Origin: Thiotrichaceae bacterium
Lineage (GTDB): Bacteria > Pseudomonadota > Gammaproteobacteria > Beggiatoales > Beggiatoaceae
DNA: 64,000 nt
Assembly: GCA_028688145.1 (NCBI GenBank)
Contig: JAQTYU010000001.1
Coordinates: 392,284 to 456,283 of the forward strand
Reading direction: 5' to 3'
Part shown: positions 33,947-43,419 of the stretch, piece by piece
Position numbering within the stretch: position 1 is the first letter of the stretch
Layout: every line of letters begins with the position of its first letter
Program-made: the position numbers and the translations under genes
The notes under the pieces: generated by a model
The model's database searches: none
Told to the model about the DNA's origin: nothing
What the model saw: the letters and a program-made list of their open reading frames with translations, nothing else

Positions 33947-35806
33947 ATGAAGAAAATGAATAAACTCGCTGCAGCAGTAACAGTGGCGTTAAGCTTGGGT
34001 GTTGCACCGCACATTAACGCGGCACCTATCGAATTGAAGCCTAATGGTATTGGTGATGCGTTGTTATTCCCAGTTTTCATTGGCTACTCAAACTTTGAAA
34101 ACTATTTTACTATCAGCAATAACCACAACCGTTGGGTTGCAGGTCACATCCGTTTCCGCGGCGCAGCATGGAGCGGTGAAATCCTCGACTTCCCCGTTAT
34201 CCTGTCTCCAGGTGACGTGTTTGTGTTCCGTATTGCAGACATCGATGGTCAAGGTAACTGGGCAATTGATCAAAGCTTAGATCCTAAGAACTTTGCTTAT
34301 ACCAACCAATTATGTGCTGATCAAGTTTTAAGACCTGAATCTAACTATATCTTAATTCCTAAGACCGTCAGCGTTGCCGCTGCTTCTGGTCAAACTGCAC
34401 AACAAGCTTCTGATGCAGTGATCAACCACCATAAACATGCTGGTTATGTTGAGTTCTTCGGGACTGCCGTGTTAGATGGTATGACTGAAGCTCGTATGGC
34501 TAGCTTATTAGGTAATGACAACCAACTTTGGCAAAACAAAGTCGCAAACCCTTGCAACAACAATTCTAAGCGCGGCACTAGCGTTTGGGCATGGAGTAAT
34601 GCAGAATCTGGTTTTGCAACTGACCAAGGTTTGAGCGACGTACCTAACGTTTTAAGTGGTAATGGTTTTGTCAGTATCACTGGTGCGAATGGTGGACCTA
34701 CCGCTGTTGCTTATAATGCAGAAGCGCTCGTAAACTTCCGTACGCCTACCCGTTATGCAGCAGAAACCTTTACGACCTACCCCACGGGTACGCACCGTAT
34801 TGAAAACTATACGCGTAACACTGCAACGGCAGCAGCACATCCTGCAACTGCTAAAGCTGGTTTCAACTTAACTGCTGAAAACAGAGCTGTTATGCTTTAT
34901 CATGAAGATGCAAACTCTTCAGGTAATGCAACCAGCCCAGCAGGCGATTACGTTTATCGTCTTGATGACAACCGTTCCAGCGAAGCCCGTATTTCGTTTA
35001 ACAATACTTGGGGTCCTACCTTAGCAGACGGCGATGACTACAATCTGAGCAATCGTTTTGATACTACCCGTGGCGTAAACGTCTATGGTGGTGCTAACGA
35101 CCTGCGTGCTTTCGGTGATGCTACAGGTGCTAAAGATTTAGATAACTTTGAATCATTAGCTCACCTTAACATGCGTGACGATTTGTTAGGTATCCCTAAC
35201 AGTGGTTCTGGTAACAGTATTGCTGAAGTTGAAGAAGCTATCCGTTTAGCTGGCCAGTCTTACACCAGCGTTTATGTAGACGGTTCTTGGTTCGATAAGT
35301 TCTCTAAGAAGAATGCAACTGCAAGCGCAGCAGGCCTGAAGAGCTTCTACATTGCTCACTTCCCCACAAAGTTCTATCATTTTGAAAGAGCAGCAGATGC
35401 CACGAATAATTTTGATAATTATTTGATCACGGCTGTGAACGCTATGTTAGCCAGTGCGAAGGCTGTGAACGTCGAAGTTTGGGATATTTTCGAAAATATT
35501 CCTGGTGGTTCTGGATGCGTAACTTCACCTTGTATTCCTACCGTGAAGACGACCGTTCTGGGTCATGAATTGAACTTCTTCACCATTGGCTTCTTCAAGA
35601 ACGCATTTTCACAAACTGCTGGTCGTATTAACGACAACAGAGCAGCTGGTGATGCTTTTGCAGCAGGACGTGTAGTGTTAAGCCCTGCATCTGGTTACAA
35701 CGATGCAGTCAACGCATTAAATGTGAGCTGGCCTGTTCTGGCATACACGTTTGAAGCAACTCCTGACTTTTCTGAATTTGGTCAATGGCGTTCAATGCAA
35801 CGTTAA
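33947..35806 (+). CDS. Exported cell-surface protein (619 aa), unknown family
   Basis: Signal peptide MKKMNKLAAAVTVALSLGVA with cleavage near residue 26 (NA-A). The mature protein begins with PIELKPNGIGDALLFPVF, a motif I associate with large uncharacterised surface proteins of sulfur-oxidising and other environmental proteobacteria, and is rich in Asn, Ala, Gly, Tyr and Phe with very few Cys, as secreted beta-rich proteins are. No membrane anchor or known domain was recognised. Strong promoter, long leader, AAGAGGAA ribosome site and a strong terminator indicate an abundant product, possibly a surface-layer or sheath component. That role is inference. Confidence 0.85.
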   Translation: MKKMNKLAAAVTVALSLGVAPHINAAPIELKPNGIGDALLFPVFIGYSNFENYFTISNNHNRWVAGHIRFRGAAWSGEILDFPVILSPGDVFVFRIADIDGQGNWAIDQSLDPKNFAYTNQLCADQVLRPESNYILIPKTVSVAAASGQTAQQASDAVINHHKHAGYVEFFGTAVLDGMTEARMASLLGNDNQLWQNKVANPCNNNSKRGTSVWAWSNAESGFATDQGLSDVPNVLSGNGFVSITGANGGPTAVAYNAEALVNFRTPTRYAAETFTTYPTGTHRIENYTRNTATAAAHPATAKAGFNLTAENRAVMLYHEDANSSGNATSPAGDYVYRLDDNRSSEARISFNNTWGPTLADGDDYNLSNRFDTTRGVNVYGGANDLRAFGDATGAKDLDNFESLAHLNMRDDLLGIPNSGSGNSIAEVEEAIRLAGQSYTSVYVDGSWFDKFSKKNATASAAGLKSFYIAHFPTKFYHFERAADATNNFDNYLITAVNAMLASAKAVNVEVWDIFENIPGGSGCVTSPCIPTVKTTVLGHELNFFTIGFFKNAFSQTAGRINDNRAAGDAFAAGRVVLSPASGYNDAVNALNVSWPVLAYTFEATPDFSEFGQWRSMQR

Positions 35807-35834
35807 TAGTCCAGTAAGTTAAGTTGTGTGAAGG

Positions 35835-35866
35835 GCGGGAATACCTTAGGTATTCCCGCTTTTTTG
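35835..35866 (+). terminator. Strong intrinsic terminator
   Basis: GCGGGAATACCT-TA-AGGTATTCCCGC stem followed by six T residues; isolates the 619-aa gene from the PKD gene. Confidence 0.95.
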
Positions 35867-35992
35867 TTGCTGAATCCATTAAAATAAGAGCAAGATGAAA
35901 CACTGATCTTGCTATTTTCTAAGCAAGTACCTACACTCCTACTCCAAATTATCTTTATTTTATTAAACACTCGGATTTTAGGAGTTTTCTTA

Positions 35993-38900
35993 ATGCAACG
36001 ACTACTTTTTTGGCTCAGGCTATTTGTTTATAGCTTAGCAGCATGTGGATTTAACACACATGCAGGCAGTCTTGGCGACCTTCGTACAAGTTACGGGGCT
36101 GATTTTGGACAAGTTTTGGTTGGTAGTGCCATTATCAGACCTAACAGCATACAATGGGGGGGTACAGACCCCGCTATTAGCGTAGCGATGACAGGCAATA
36201 GTGCAGAATTTGGATTGACGGGAGATCTTACTTACCTAGCGACAGCTGGTCGAGAACTCGTTAATACTTGGATAATGGAATCACCTCAATCAGCTACTTT
36301 ACTGGCTCCTCAGTCAGGATCAGCTCCAAACGTGGGTTACTTTTTTGCGCCCTATCAAGCTGGATTGCAAACGAATACAGATACTTACTACTTAAATTAT
36401 GCCTCTCAAGGTACTCTGGTCAAAGGTGTCAGTGTACAAGGAACAGGTGTGGCGGATGACATGGTTAATCCCAGTATGACTGTAGATGTCACAATTCAAG
36501 GTGGCGTAGAAGGGGCTAATTGTGAAAATGTACAAAACTGTAAATATGTTGATGTGTTACCCAGTGGAGAAGTTGTTTTTACAGTCACCCCTCAATCTAA
36601 AAAGTCGGGTGTACAATACGCTTATGTTGTGACACGAATTCAAGAAGTCAATAATAGCTGTAGCAGCTCTGACACTTCGTTTAAAACAACGGGAATCACG
36701 CAAGTCAGTTTAGATGCTAATGACTACTATCATATTGCGGATGGTGCAGGTCCTAATGTAATACGCCAAAATTGTGTTTCTTCAGATATGCCCGTATTAA
36801 GAAGTATTGGCAAATCTTTCCAATTTAAAGCCTCAAATGTTCGTGACACTAAAACCAATGGTTATGCGCAATATGAAATTTTTCTGAATGGACATCAAGA
36901 TTTTGATGACCTGACTAATTCTAAATGGCCCGGTAGTCACAAAATATACCGTCTGCGGACAAGTACCAATGTCCAACAGCCAACCCCATCTGTCAGTGCT
37001 AATTTCACAGTCAACAATAACAATACCAGCAGTGTCACCTTAACCGCTTCGGCTTCAAGCACCGTGGCAGGTGCAAATATTGCTAGTTATACGTGGACTT
37101 TTTCACCCGCATTGTCTGACGGGCGTAGCATCATTACCACGACCTCCCCTCTTTTGACCTTAACACAGGTGGGTAGTTATTCTGTCAGTCTTCAAGCCAC
37201 TGATAGTAATGGCAATAAAAATGCAGTTCCAGTTACAAATACTGTCACCGTGAAAAATACTACGACAGAGCAACCAGGCGCATCTGTCAGTGCTAATTTT
37301 ACAGTGAATAATAACAATACCAACTCTGTCACCTTAACTGCTTCAGCCTCAACCACAGTGACCGGTGGAAGTATTGCTAGCTACACATGGACTTTTTCAC
37401 CTGCATTGCCAGATGGACGCAGTATCATTGTCAGCACTTCACCTATTTTGACTTTAACACAGCTGGGTACTTACTCTGTCAGTCTTCAAGCCACGGACAG
37501 TAGCGGCAATAAAAATGCGGTCGCTGTCACAAATACGGTCACTGTAAAAAATAGTACAACTTCCACTAATTTGACGGCAAGTTTTACTGCAACCCCACTC
37601 ACAGGCACAAGCCCCTTAACAGTGAGCTTAGATGCCAGCAGCAGTACAGGCGTAATCAGCTATTTATGGCAAAGTAGTAACCAATTGAGTAGTACAGGTG
37701 TGAAGACCAGCATGTCGTTTACCAGTGTGGGCACTTATACCATCACCTTAACGACTTCTGATGGACAAACTACCGCAACGAGTACGCAAACTGTCACAGT
37801 TTCATCTAATGCACTGCTGGGGAAAGCAATTGCCAGTTTTGTGGTCACGCCTGATATTAAAAATTCGTTGTTACTGAATTTGGATGCGTCAAACTCACGT
37901 AGTTCAACGGGTTCTTCAGGTGGCATCACGCGTTATGAATGGTATGTCGTGGATACCAGTACGGGTGCTTCAGTACATTTGGATAAGACAGAGGCGTTAA
38001 CAACGTATACCTTACCTAAGGAAGGCTATTACACCATCAGTTTGGTGATTACTGATGAAAAAGGTGTTAATGCAACGGTCTCTGAGACCATTGTCATGCC
38101 TCCTTTATTAGCAAGTTTTACTGCAACACCCAGTGCAGGAGGCTTCCCTCTTTATGTGCAGTTAGATGCCTCGGCTTCAACGTCCCCCCTTGATAGCAAA
38201 ATTGTAAGCTACAAATGGTTCACCAATGGTGTATTCACCACGATTGCAGATGGTATAAAGAGTAGTGTGCAGTTGATTAATCCTTTGAATTATGTGATTA
38301 CATTACTAGTCACTGATGATAAGGGACGTATGGACAGTGTTTCTCAATTGATTAAAGTGGTTAATCCTTTACCTCCGATTGCCGATTTCACAGCAACCCC
38401 TGCGACAACCTCGAATGGAGAAGATTTCCTCACTATCAATTTAGATGCTTCTGCATCGACTGACCCTGATGGAGGTAGTATTGCGAGTTATCAATGGTGT
38501 TGCGATGCTGCGGGTAGTAAAGTGACAACCACTGTGCCTAAACTCAGCTTGAAATTCACCGATAATCGTGGCGGAGATTACAAGTTTAGTCTCTTAGTCT
38601 CTGATAATGATGGTAATGGTTCAGGCACGGGTAGCAACAGCACCTTGGTTGAAAAAACCATCACATTAAATAAACCTGAAGCAAGATTCTGTACAGGTTT
38701 AGATGCTGAAATCGCCAGAGAATATGGACAGTCCTTAAGCTTGGATAATAGTTGCTCGATTGCCAAACCCTCAACAACGGCAGCCAGCCAAATTGTGAAT
38801 TACAACTGGTTAGTACGTGATTTCAATGACCCTAGCCGTGTGGTGAGCACCATTTCTTCCAAACTGGGCAATTCAGCTATTCCTTTAAACATCACCCCCG

Positions 38901-39469
38901 GTGACTACCAAATTATTGTTAAAGCCATTGATAATTTTGGTATTTATGGAGTGAATGGTACGGGTAGAATTGCAGTGACTCCTCCACGTATTGGCAACAC
39001 CGCGCAAGGTAGCAGTCTCAGCCCGCAAGGTGTTTATCAAGACAGTCCTGCTAAATTCTATGCAGGGGTCTTTGCAAATACGGGCGTGGTCAACAGCTTT
39101 AATGCAACGGATAATATTGATTTATTAGCCGCTATCACCATTGATCCAAAACATCGTGATCAATTCGTGGAACTGTTAGTGGTGTTGCTGAAAAATGATG
39201 ATGGCAGCTGGTATTACAAAGATGCTCGCTTCAATGGTTTTACCCGTTGGGATTTCCAACTGAGTACCTTGTTTGCAGCCGAGTATGCCGTGAAGTTGGA
39301 TACAGCAACCCGTCATTTGAAAATCTGGAGTGGTTCGTTCACTCAAGCTTTGCGCACAGCTAATCCCGTTCCCACCAGTGCAGGTAAATATACTTTGTAT
39401 CTGGGCTATCGTTTGAACACAGGGGAAATTATTTTGAATCAAGCCCCCTTTAACTTCAACGTGCAATAA
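35993..39469 (+). CDS. Large exported PKD-domain protein
   Basis: 1158 aa from the ATG at 35993 (AGGAG site eight bases away). The N-terminus is a signal peptide with a possible lipobox (LAAC, Cys 18); an alternative cleavage after THA is possible. About 330 residues of unassigned beta-rich sequence follow, with a few cysteines. Then come roughly seven PKD (Ig-like) domains, near 334-425, 432-523, 526-605, 612-705, 705-790, 794-895 and 894-995, with the typical ...Y.W.F...G.Y.V.L.V.D... core. The first two are near-copies repeating with a 98-residue period. The C-terminal 160 residues form another domain ending YLGYRLNTGEIILNQAPF. PKD arrays extend ligand-binding or adhesive domains away from the cell. 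Confidence 0.9.
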   Translation: MQRLLFWLRLFVYSLAACGFNTHAGSLGDLRTSYGADFGQVLVGSAIIRPNSIQWGGTDPAISVAMTGNSAEFGLTGDLTYLATAGRELVNTWIMESPQSATLLAPQSGSAPNVGYFFAPYQAGLQTNTDTYYLNYASQGTLVKGVSVQGTGVADDMVNPSMTVDVTIQGGVEGANCENVQNCKYVDVLPSGEVVFTVTPQSKKSGVQYAYVVTRIQEVNNSCSSSDTSFKTTGITQVSLDANDYYHIADGAGPNVIRQNCVSSDMPVLRSIGKSFQFKASNVRDTKTNGYAQYEIFLNGHQDFDDLTNSKWPGSHKIYRLRTSTNVQQPTPSVSANFTVNNNNTSSVTLTASASSTVAGANIASYTWTFSPALSDGRSIITTTSPLLTLTQVGSYSVSLQATDSNGNKNAVPVTNTVTVKNTTTEQPGASVSANFTVNNNNTNSVTLTASASTTVTGGSIASYTWTFSPALPDGRSIIVSTSPILTLTQLGTYSVSLQATDSSGNKNAVAVTNTVTVKNSTTSTNLTASFTATPLTGTSPLTVSLDASSSTGVISYLWQSSNQLSSTGVKTSMSFTSVGTYTITLTTSDGQTTATSTQTVTVSSNALLGKAIASFVVTPDIKNSLLLNLDASNSRSSTGSSGGITRYEWYVVDTSTGASVHLDKTEALTTYTLPKEGYYTISLVITDEKGVNATVSETIVMPPLLASFTATPSAGGFPLYVQLDASASTSPLDSKIVSYKWFTNGVFTTIADGIKSSVQLINPLNYVITLLVTDDKGRMDSVSQLIKVVNPLPPIADFTATPATTSNGEDFLTINLDASASTDPDGGSIASYQWCCDAAGSKVTTTVPKLSLKFTDNRGGDYKFSLLVSDNDGNGSGTGSNSTLVEKTITLNKPEARFCTGLDAEIAREYGQSLSLDNSCSIAKPSTTAASQIVNYNWLVRDFNDPSRVVSTISSKLGNSAIPLNITPGDYQIIVKAIDNFGIYGVNGTGRIAVTPPRIGNTAQGSSLSPQGVYQDSPAKFYAGVFANTGVVNSFNATDNIDLLAAITIDPKHRDQFVELLVVLLKNDDGSWYYKDARFNGFTRWDFQLSTLFAAEYAVKLDTATRHLKIWSGSFTQALRTANPVPTSAGKYTLYLGYRLNTGEIILNQAPFNFNVQ
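36992..37570 (+). repeat. Two tandem 294-bp PKD-coding repeats
   Basis: Units begin at about 36992 and 37286 with the same GTCAGTGCTAATTT phrase and differ at few positions, showing recent duplication of one PKD domain. Confidence 0.85.
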
Positions 39470-39480
39470 GCTATTTGTCT

Positions 39481-39519
39481 AAATCTTGCGTGTCTTCAAC
39501 AACACGCAAGATTTTTCTT
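39481..39519 (+). terminator. Intrinsic terminator after the PKD gene
   Basis: AAATCTTGCGTGT...ACACGCAAGATTTTT hairpin with a loop of about 10 bases and a T run. Confidence 0.88.
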
Positions 39520-39542
39520 TTTTCTATGTAAGAGTGATTTGA

Positions 39543-40157
39543 ATGAAAAAGTATGCTTTGCTCAGTGCATTAAGTTGTGTTGCAGCCCAATTGCTTTGCA
39601 CTTCCAGTTTTGCTGCGGAATTACCAGCAATCCCTCCTCAAGCCAGCCAGTCTGCTGCTCCTAATGTGGATACTAAACCCAGTAGTTATCCCGCATTAGT
39701 TGCGTCAGTTTCACAATATGTTGAAGCTTGGCAAAAACAAGATTTCAAAACCATGCGCGGTTTTGAAAGCTGGGTAGAAGGTCCTGAATGGAATGAAGTT
39801 GATTACATCCGCAAATTCGATGCAGATTTCCACATGCACGAATGGAAAGTGACCAAGGTCGATCCCCAAAAAGAAGAAGGGATGTATCGCGTTTTAGTGC
39901 TGGTTTCACATAACTTACCCAAACAAATCGCCTCACTGATTCCCAATGGTGGCGATAAGCAAGTGAAATCAACAATTTCCCAATTGTGGAAAAAACAAGG
40001 GGATAAGTTTGTGCACTTGTTCAACATTGAACGCGCCCAAACCATGCAGTTTTCAACCCCTCCCAATGCTGACACCAAGCCTGAGCCAGATGTGAAGCCT
40101 GTTGCGCCTGCGGAAAAAGCCGTTGAAAAACCTGCCACAGTACCTGCGACAAAATAA
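39543..40157 (+). CDS. Small exported protein with Pro/Lys-rich tail
   Basis: 204 aa; signal peptide MKKYALLSALSCVAAQLLC with cleavage after SFA near residue 24. A central domain (about 45-168) includes YVEAWQKQDFKTMRGFESW, FHMHEWKVTKVD and TISQLWKKQGDKFVHLFNIE; this arrangement resembles NTF2/DUF-type exported accessory domains in which a helix-plus-strand unit gives a conical fold, but I cannot name it. The last 35 residues are Pro, Glu, Lys and Ala rich. It follows the PKD gene by 73 bp across a terminator, so it may be independently expressed. A surface role with its neighbours is inferred from position only. Confidence 0.75.
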   Translation: MKKYALLSALSCVAAQLLCTSSFAAELPAIPPQASQSAAPNVDTKPSSYPALVASVSQYVEAWQKQDFKTMRGFESWVEGPEWNEVDYIRKFDADFHMHEWKVTKVDPQKEEGMYRVLVLVSHNLPKQIASLIPNGGDKQVKSTISQLWKKQGDKFVHLFNIERAQTMQFSTPPNADTKPEPDVKPVAPAEKAVEKPATVPATK

Positions 40158-40177
40158 AGTTTAAGGTGTTATTGGTT

Positions 40178-40219
40178 TTACAAAACCCTTGTTGATATTC
40201 TCACAGGGGTTTTGTTTTA
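40178..40219 (+). terminator. Intrinsic terminator
   Basis: ACAAAACCCTTGT...ACAGGGGTTTTGTTTT hairpin after the 204-aa gene. Confidence 0.85.
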
Positions 40220-40271
40220 GAAAAGAGAGAGGAATTTTTTAAGGGGCGAGGGCGCAGTTAAAATTATGCAT

Positions 40272-40841
40272 TTACTTTTCAGTGAAACATCGAGGCTTAA
40301 ATCCTTTAGGTTTCGACAATTTGAACTGTTCATCCTGAACGATGCCCAGATATAAACCCGCTTCAGCGACTTTTTGTTTAATGTCTTTACTAGCAACGAT
40401 ACTGGCAATCATACCGTAACGTTTTTTATGAGCGAGTTCAGGGAAAAAGAAAGGAAACTCGTCCAGCATTTTTAAAACCTGTTCAATATCTTTTTCATTC
40501 AAATGACTTTTCATTTCAACAATCACAACGGTATTACTGTCGCCAGTGCTATAACCCAGTGCATCCAGCTCTAATTCACGTCCCCCTTTTTGTGATTTCG
40601 TGTTAGTAGAAACCACATCTAAACCAAATTGCTTGCGGAGAATTTTTTCCAAAGCAGGAAAAGCCATACCTTCGGCAAAGCTCCCGAACTTATTACCAAT
40701 GTCCTCAATCTGAATCCCCAATTCTTTTAACTGGCGGTCGGTTTCCTGAGATTGAATCACAAGCTCTTTTATGAAACGATTCGTTTCTTGTTGTGCAATC
40801 GCAAGACTGGCAACTAAGGCTTTTAACTCTTCATCAGTCAT
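40272..40841 (-). CDS. DUF3782 / PD-(D/E)XK nuclease-like protein
   Basis: 189 aa. An N-terminal coiled coil (about residues 5-50, Gln/Glu/Leu rich with repeats QETxR) is followed by a restriction-endonuclease-like core: FAEGMAFPALEKILRK (Glu near 57), ELELDALGY (Asp near 93) and the catalytic strand VVIVEMKSHL (Glu/Lys near 108-110), i.e. the E...D...ExK pattern. Such DUF3782 proteins are multiplied in filamentous cyanobacteria and Beggiatoa-like bacteria, usually without known function. A CAGGAGGAT ribosome site precedes the ATG. Whether it cuts DNA is unknown. Confidence 0.82.
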   Translation of the reverse strand: MTDEELKALVASLAIAQQETNRFIKELVIQSQETDRQLKELGIQIEDIGNKFGSFAEGMAFPALEKILRKQFGLDVVSTNTKSQKGGRELELDALGYSTGDSNTVVIVEMKSHLNEKDIEQVLKMLDEFPFFFPELAHKKRYGMIASIVASKDIKQKVAEAGLYLGIVQDEQFKLSKPKGFKPRCFTEK

Positions 40842-40971
40842 GTTTTTTATCCTCCTGGTTTGGTATAAATTATCTGAACCACAGCTTGCATGATTATGCT
40901 AATTGTAGACAATAGAAGTCTTTTCAATTAGGTGAAGTGTGGTTCAGACAAAGTTTAAATTCAATAAAGAC

Positions 40972-41688
40972 TTACCACGCAATTTCCTTACGGTCGCGGA
41001 AAAATCCCCCCGACTTGCCGCCATCACTCAAAGTGGCCAACCAAACCATAGTATCCGCCCCTTCGCTTACATCACGATCCGCATTTGCACCGCCCATGTC
41101 AGTACGCACCCAGCCCGGACACATTGAATTAATCAGCACATTACTGCCTTTCAACTCGTCTGCAAATAAACAAGTTACGGTGTTTAAAGCTGTTTTAGAG
41201 GTTCGATAGGCAGGATAACCGCCATTCATACCTTCAAATTGCCCCATCCCGCTGGAAACATTGACGACGCGCCCATAATTGCGAGCTTGCATCATCGGGA
41301 TAAAAGTCTGACACATCCGAAAAGCACCGTATAAATTGGTTTCCATGCCCAAGCGCAACACTTCAACGCCGACATTGAAAGCACTGACAAATTCGCTGGG
41401 ACCCGCGGCATCAGGGAAAATACCCGCATTATTGATTAAAATATCCAGCCGCCCATAATGTTGCTGAACCCACTGTTGCAAAGCTTTGACACTGGATTCT
41501 TGAGTAATATCAAGTTGATGAAAAACTACAGGCAAACCTTGTTGCTGTAAACTGTGCGCAGCAGCTTCACCTTTGACCGCATCACGACAGCTTAAAATCG
41601 TGGTAATTCCCTTTTGGGCAAGTTGCCGCACAGCTTCCAAACCTAAACCACGATTTGCACCTGTTACAATGGCGATTTTATCGATCAT
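40972..41688 (-). CDS. SDR-family oxidoreductase (carbonyl-reductase-like)
   Basis: A 238-aa NAD(P)-dependent short-chain dehydrogenase. The cofactor motif is TGANRGLG (residues 9-16), NNAG lies near 87-90, the catalytic serine is in VVNVSSGMG near 142-150 and the Tyr-x3-Lys pair in YPAYRTSKTALN near 158-169. The CPGWVRTDM motif near 189-197 is typical of classical SDRs. The basic Arg after the Gly motif favours NADPH. Substrate unknown. It has a GAGGAG site and stands beside an IS5-like relic. Confidence 0.92.
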   Translation of the reverse strand: MIDKIAIVTGANRGLGLEAVRQLAQKGITTILSCRDAVKGEAAAHSLQQQGLPVVFHQLDITQESSVKALQQWVQQHYGRLDILINNAGIFPDAAGPSEFVSAFNVGVEVLRLGMETNLYGAFRMCQTFIPMMQARNYGRVVNVSSGMGQFEGMNGGYPAYRTSKTALNTVTCLFADELKGSNVLINSMCPGWVRTDMGGANADRDVSEGADTMVWLATLSDGGKSGGFFRDRKEIAW

Positions 41689-41717
41689 GAAAAACTCCTC
41701 AGTTGGCTAAATTATTG

Positions 41718-42352
41718 CTAGGGTGTGTCATCAAATAAGTATTAAGGTTATTCTAAAGGACAAGGAATAGAGTCTAATGAGTCGCCGTTACGCATTAACA
41801 GATGAGCAATGGGCTAAATTAGAACCTCTCCTACCAGGACGTAAAGGACTCGAAAGATAATCGCTTGTTCATTGAAGCCGTTTTGTATCGTTATTCCTTG
41901 GAGAGACTTACCTGAACGTGTTGGAGATTTTCGTGTAGTGCACACCCGTTTCACTCGTTGGTTGATGCTCTGGGCAATCCGCTCCTTTTTTTAACGGCAG
42001 GACAGGCAAGTAAACCTTGAGGGAGCTGATGAACTTCTCCCTCAAGTGGAGGTGGATGCTCTGCTTGGCAATAAATCCTTTGATGCAGATAAGCCTGTCA
42101 GAGAGGTTTTAAGACTCAGAGGGATTGGTTGTGTGATTCCCTTCAAGAAAAACCGTTTAAATCCTTGTGAGTATGATAAAGAGCTTTACAAGGAACGTCA
42201 TTTGATAGAGAACTTCTTTTATAAGTTAAAGCAGAGCGATAGCCACTCGATATGATAAATGCTCAGCTCATTTCTTGAGTGGTATTTACTGGGCTTCTAT
42301 TCTCATTCTTTTGGCTTAATACCCCTCTATCTCTATTTGATGACACACTCTA
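41718..42352 (+). mobile_element. IS5-like element with CTAG target (copy 3), degraded
   Basis: Ends AGGGTGTGTCATCAAAT and ATTTGATGACACACT with CTAG directly outside both, a convincing 4-bp target duplication. The transposase starts MSRRYALTDEQWAKLEPLL and soon stops; the C-terminal fragment 42046-42255 reads LLGNKSFDADKPVREVLRL...HLIENFFYKLKQ. The central part is missing. Confidence 0.88.
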
Positions 42353-42440
42353 GATTAGATTGCATGTTTTATCCTTCAATAGCTTTTGTGGATTTGCTTT
42401 TATTCACCTTATATATTACAAGACACTTAAACTGGATTCT

Positions 42441-43015
42441 ATAGAACCGATTTGAAGTCTTGTGTAAGATGTAAAAGATGAGGGATAGAAAATCAAAGCG
42501 AGATAAAATGAGTCCTTATTCCAGTAGTCTGACCGATGCAGAGTGGGCAGTCGTTGAAATCTTGTTAATGCATTATTACCCAAGAAAAAACAAACTTGTC
42601 CTCAGAAATGGGGCTATTAGCGATGGATAGTTTAGGCTTTCCCTTGTTCACGCACTGTACAAAAGCCAATATTAGTGATGACGGCGGAAAGACTACAATC
42701 TTATTGGATAAGGGCTATTATCCAGAACGTATTCGGAAAGAATTAGAGAAGTTTTACCCTGAAATCAGGGATAAACTCCAATTTGAGCTATCAGCTAAAC
42801 CCTCAAAAGAAGGCAGCCCAAAGTAAAACAGGTTTTCTGCCAGTCAAGGCAAGGTGGGTAGTCGAACGTTCCAATGCTTGGGTAGAGAGATGTAAGTCGT
42901 TAGTTAAGAACTTTGAGCGCAGTCTTGAGAACGCTAATACCAAACTCAAACTGTGCTTTATCAGGCTTATCATTAAACAACTAGCTTCTCTTTAATGATT
43001 CCAAATCGGTCCTAT
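42441..43015 (+). mobile_element. IS5-family (ATAGAACCG ends) relic, copy B
   Basis: Left end AGAACCGATTTGAAGTCTTG and right end CCAAATCGGTCCTAT. It keeps the transposase C-terminus (DKGYYPERIRKELEKFYPE, VERSNAWVERCKSLVKNFE) after a deletion that fuses an early segment (VLRNGAISDG) to the DDE middle. Immediately left, AAACTGGATTCTAT resembles another copy's right end, so two ends may abut. Confidence 0.83.
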
Positions 43016-43057
43016 ACGCCCTACGCTTGCTTTTAGTTTGATGTGACACGGATAGTC

Positions 43058-43270
43058 ATGGAACATGTTTATCTCCATCCGTCCATAACAGCGTTAGGAG
43101 ATTAATACCTTATGCGCAGGTGTATGGGTTGCACTCGATTTGCCTCAAGGCAGCTATAGCTTTTCTGAGCTGCAACCAGAAAGTTTATATAATCGTATTC
43201 GTCACATCGTTTCGGATTCATTCCCTTTTCAATGCCAGTTTTGCGACAACTGCGTAACTTCTAATGTTAT
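43058..43270 (-). repeat. Second copy of an IS701-like end (about 210 bp)
   Basis: From CATGGAACATGTTTATCTCC to GACAACTGCGTAACTTCT this stretch is nearly identical to 48302-48509. It carries the same transposase N-terminal fragment (minus strand: LLTLLWTDGDKHVP) and the ACTGCGTAAC terminal repeat, followed by a second, imperfect GCTGCGTAACTCCT. A solo element end. Confidence 0.8.
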
Positions 43271-43419
43271 TAATTCAGCTGCGTAACTCCTAAGAAGTTG
43301 AAAAATTATTACCCATAAATTTTCCCCTAGATGTTGCAGAAGCAATTTTCAAAGGTATTCGTAAACAATGTACGTTATTGAAGCTGTGAATATTAAATAA
43401 TCTAAATTTTGTAAAAATC

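Noticed and set aside
36268-36459. Short frame inside the PKD gene
   Set aside because: Shadow of the main frame without a ribosome site.
41718-43015. Single composite transposon spanning both IS relics
   Set aside because: The two relics belong to different IS groups with different ends and have no shared outer repeat.
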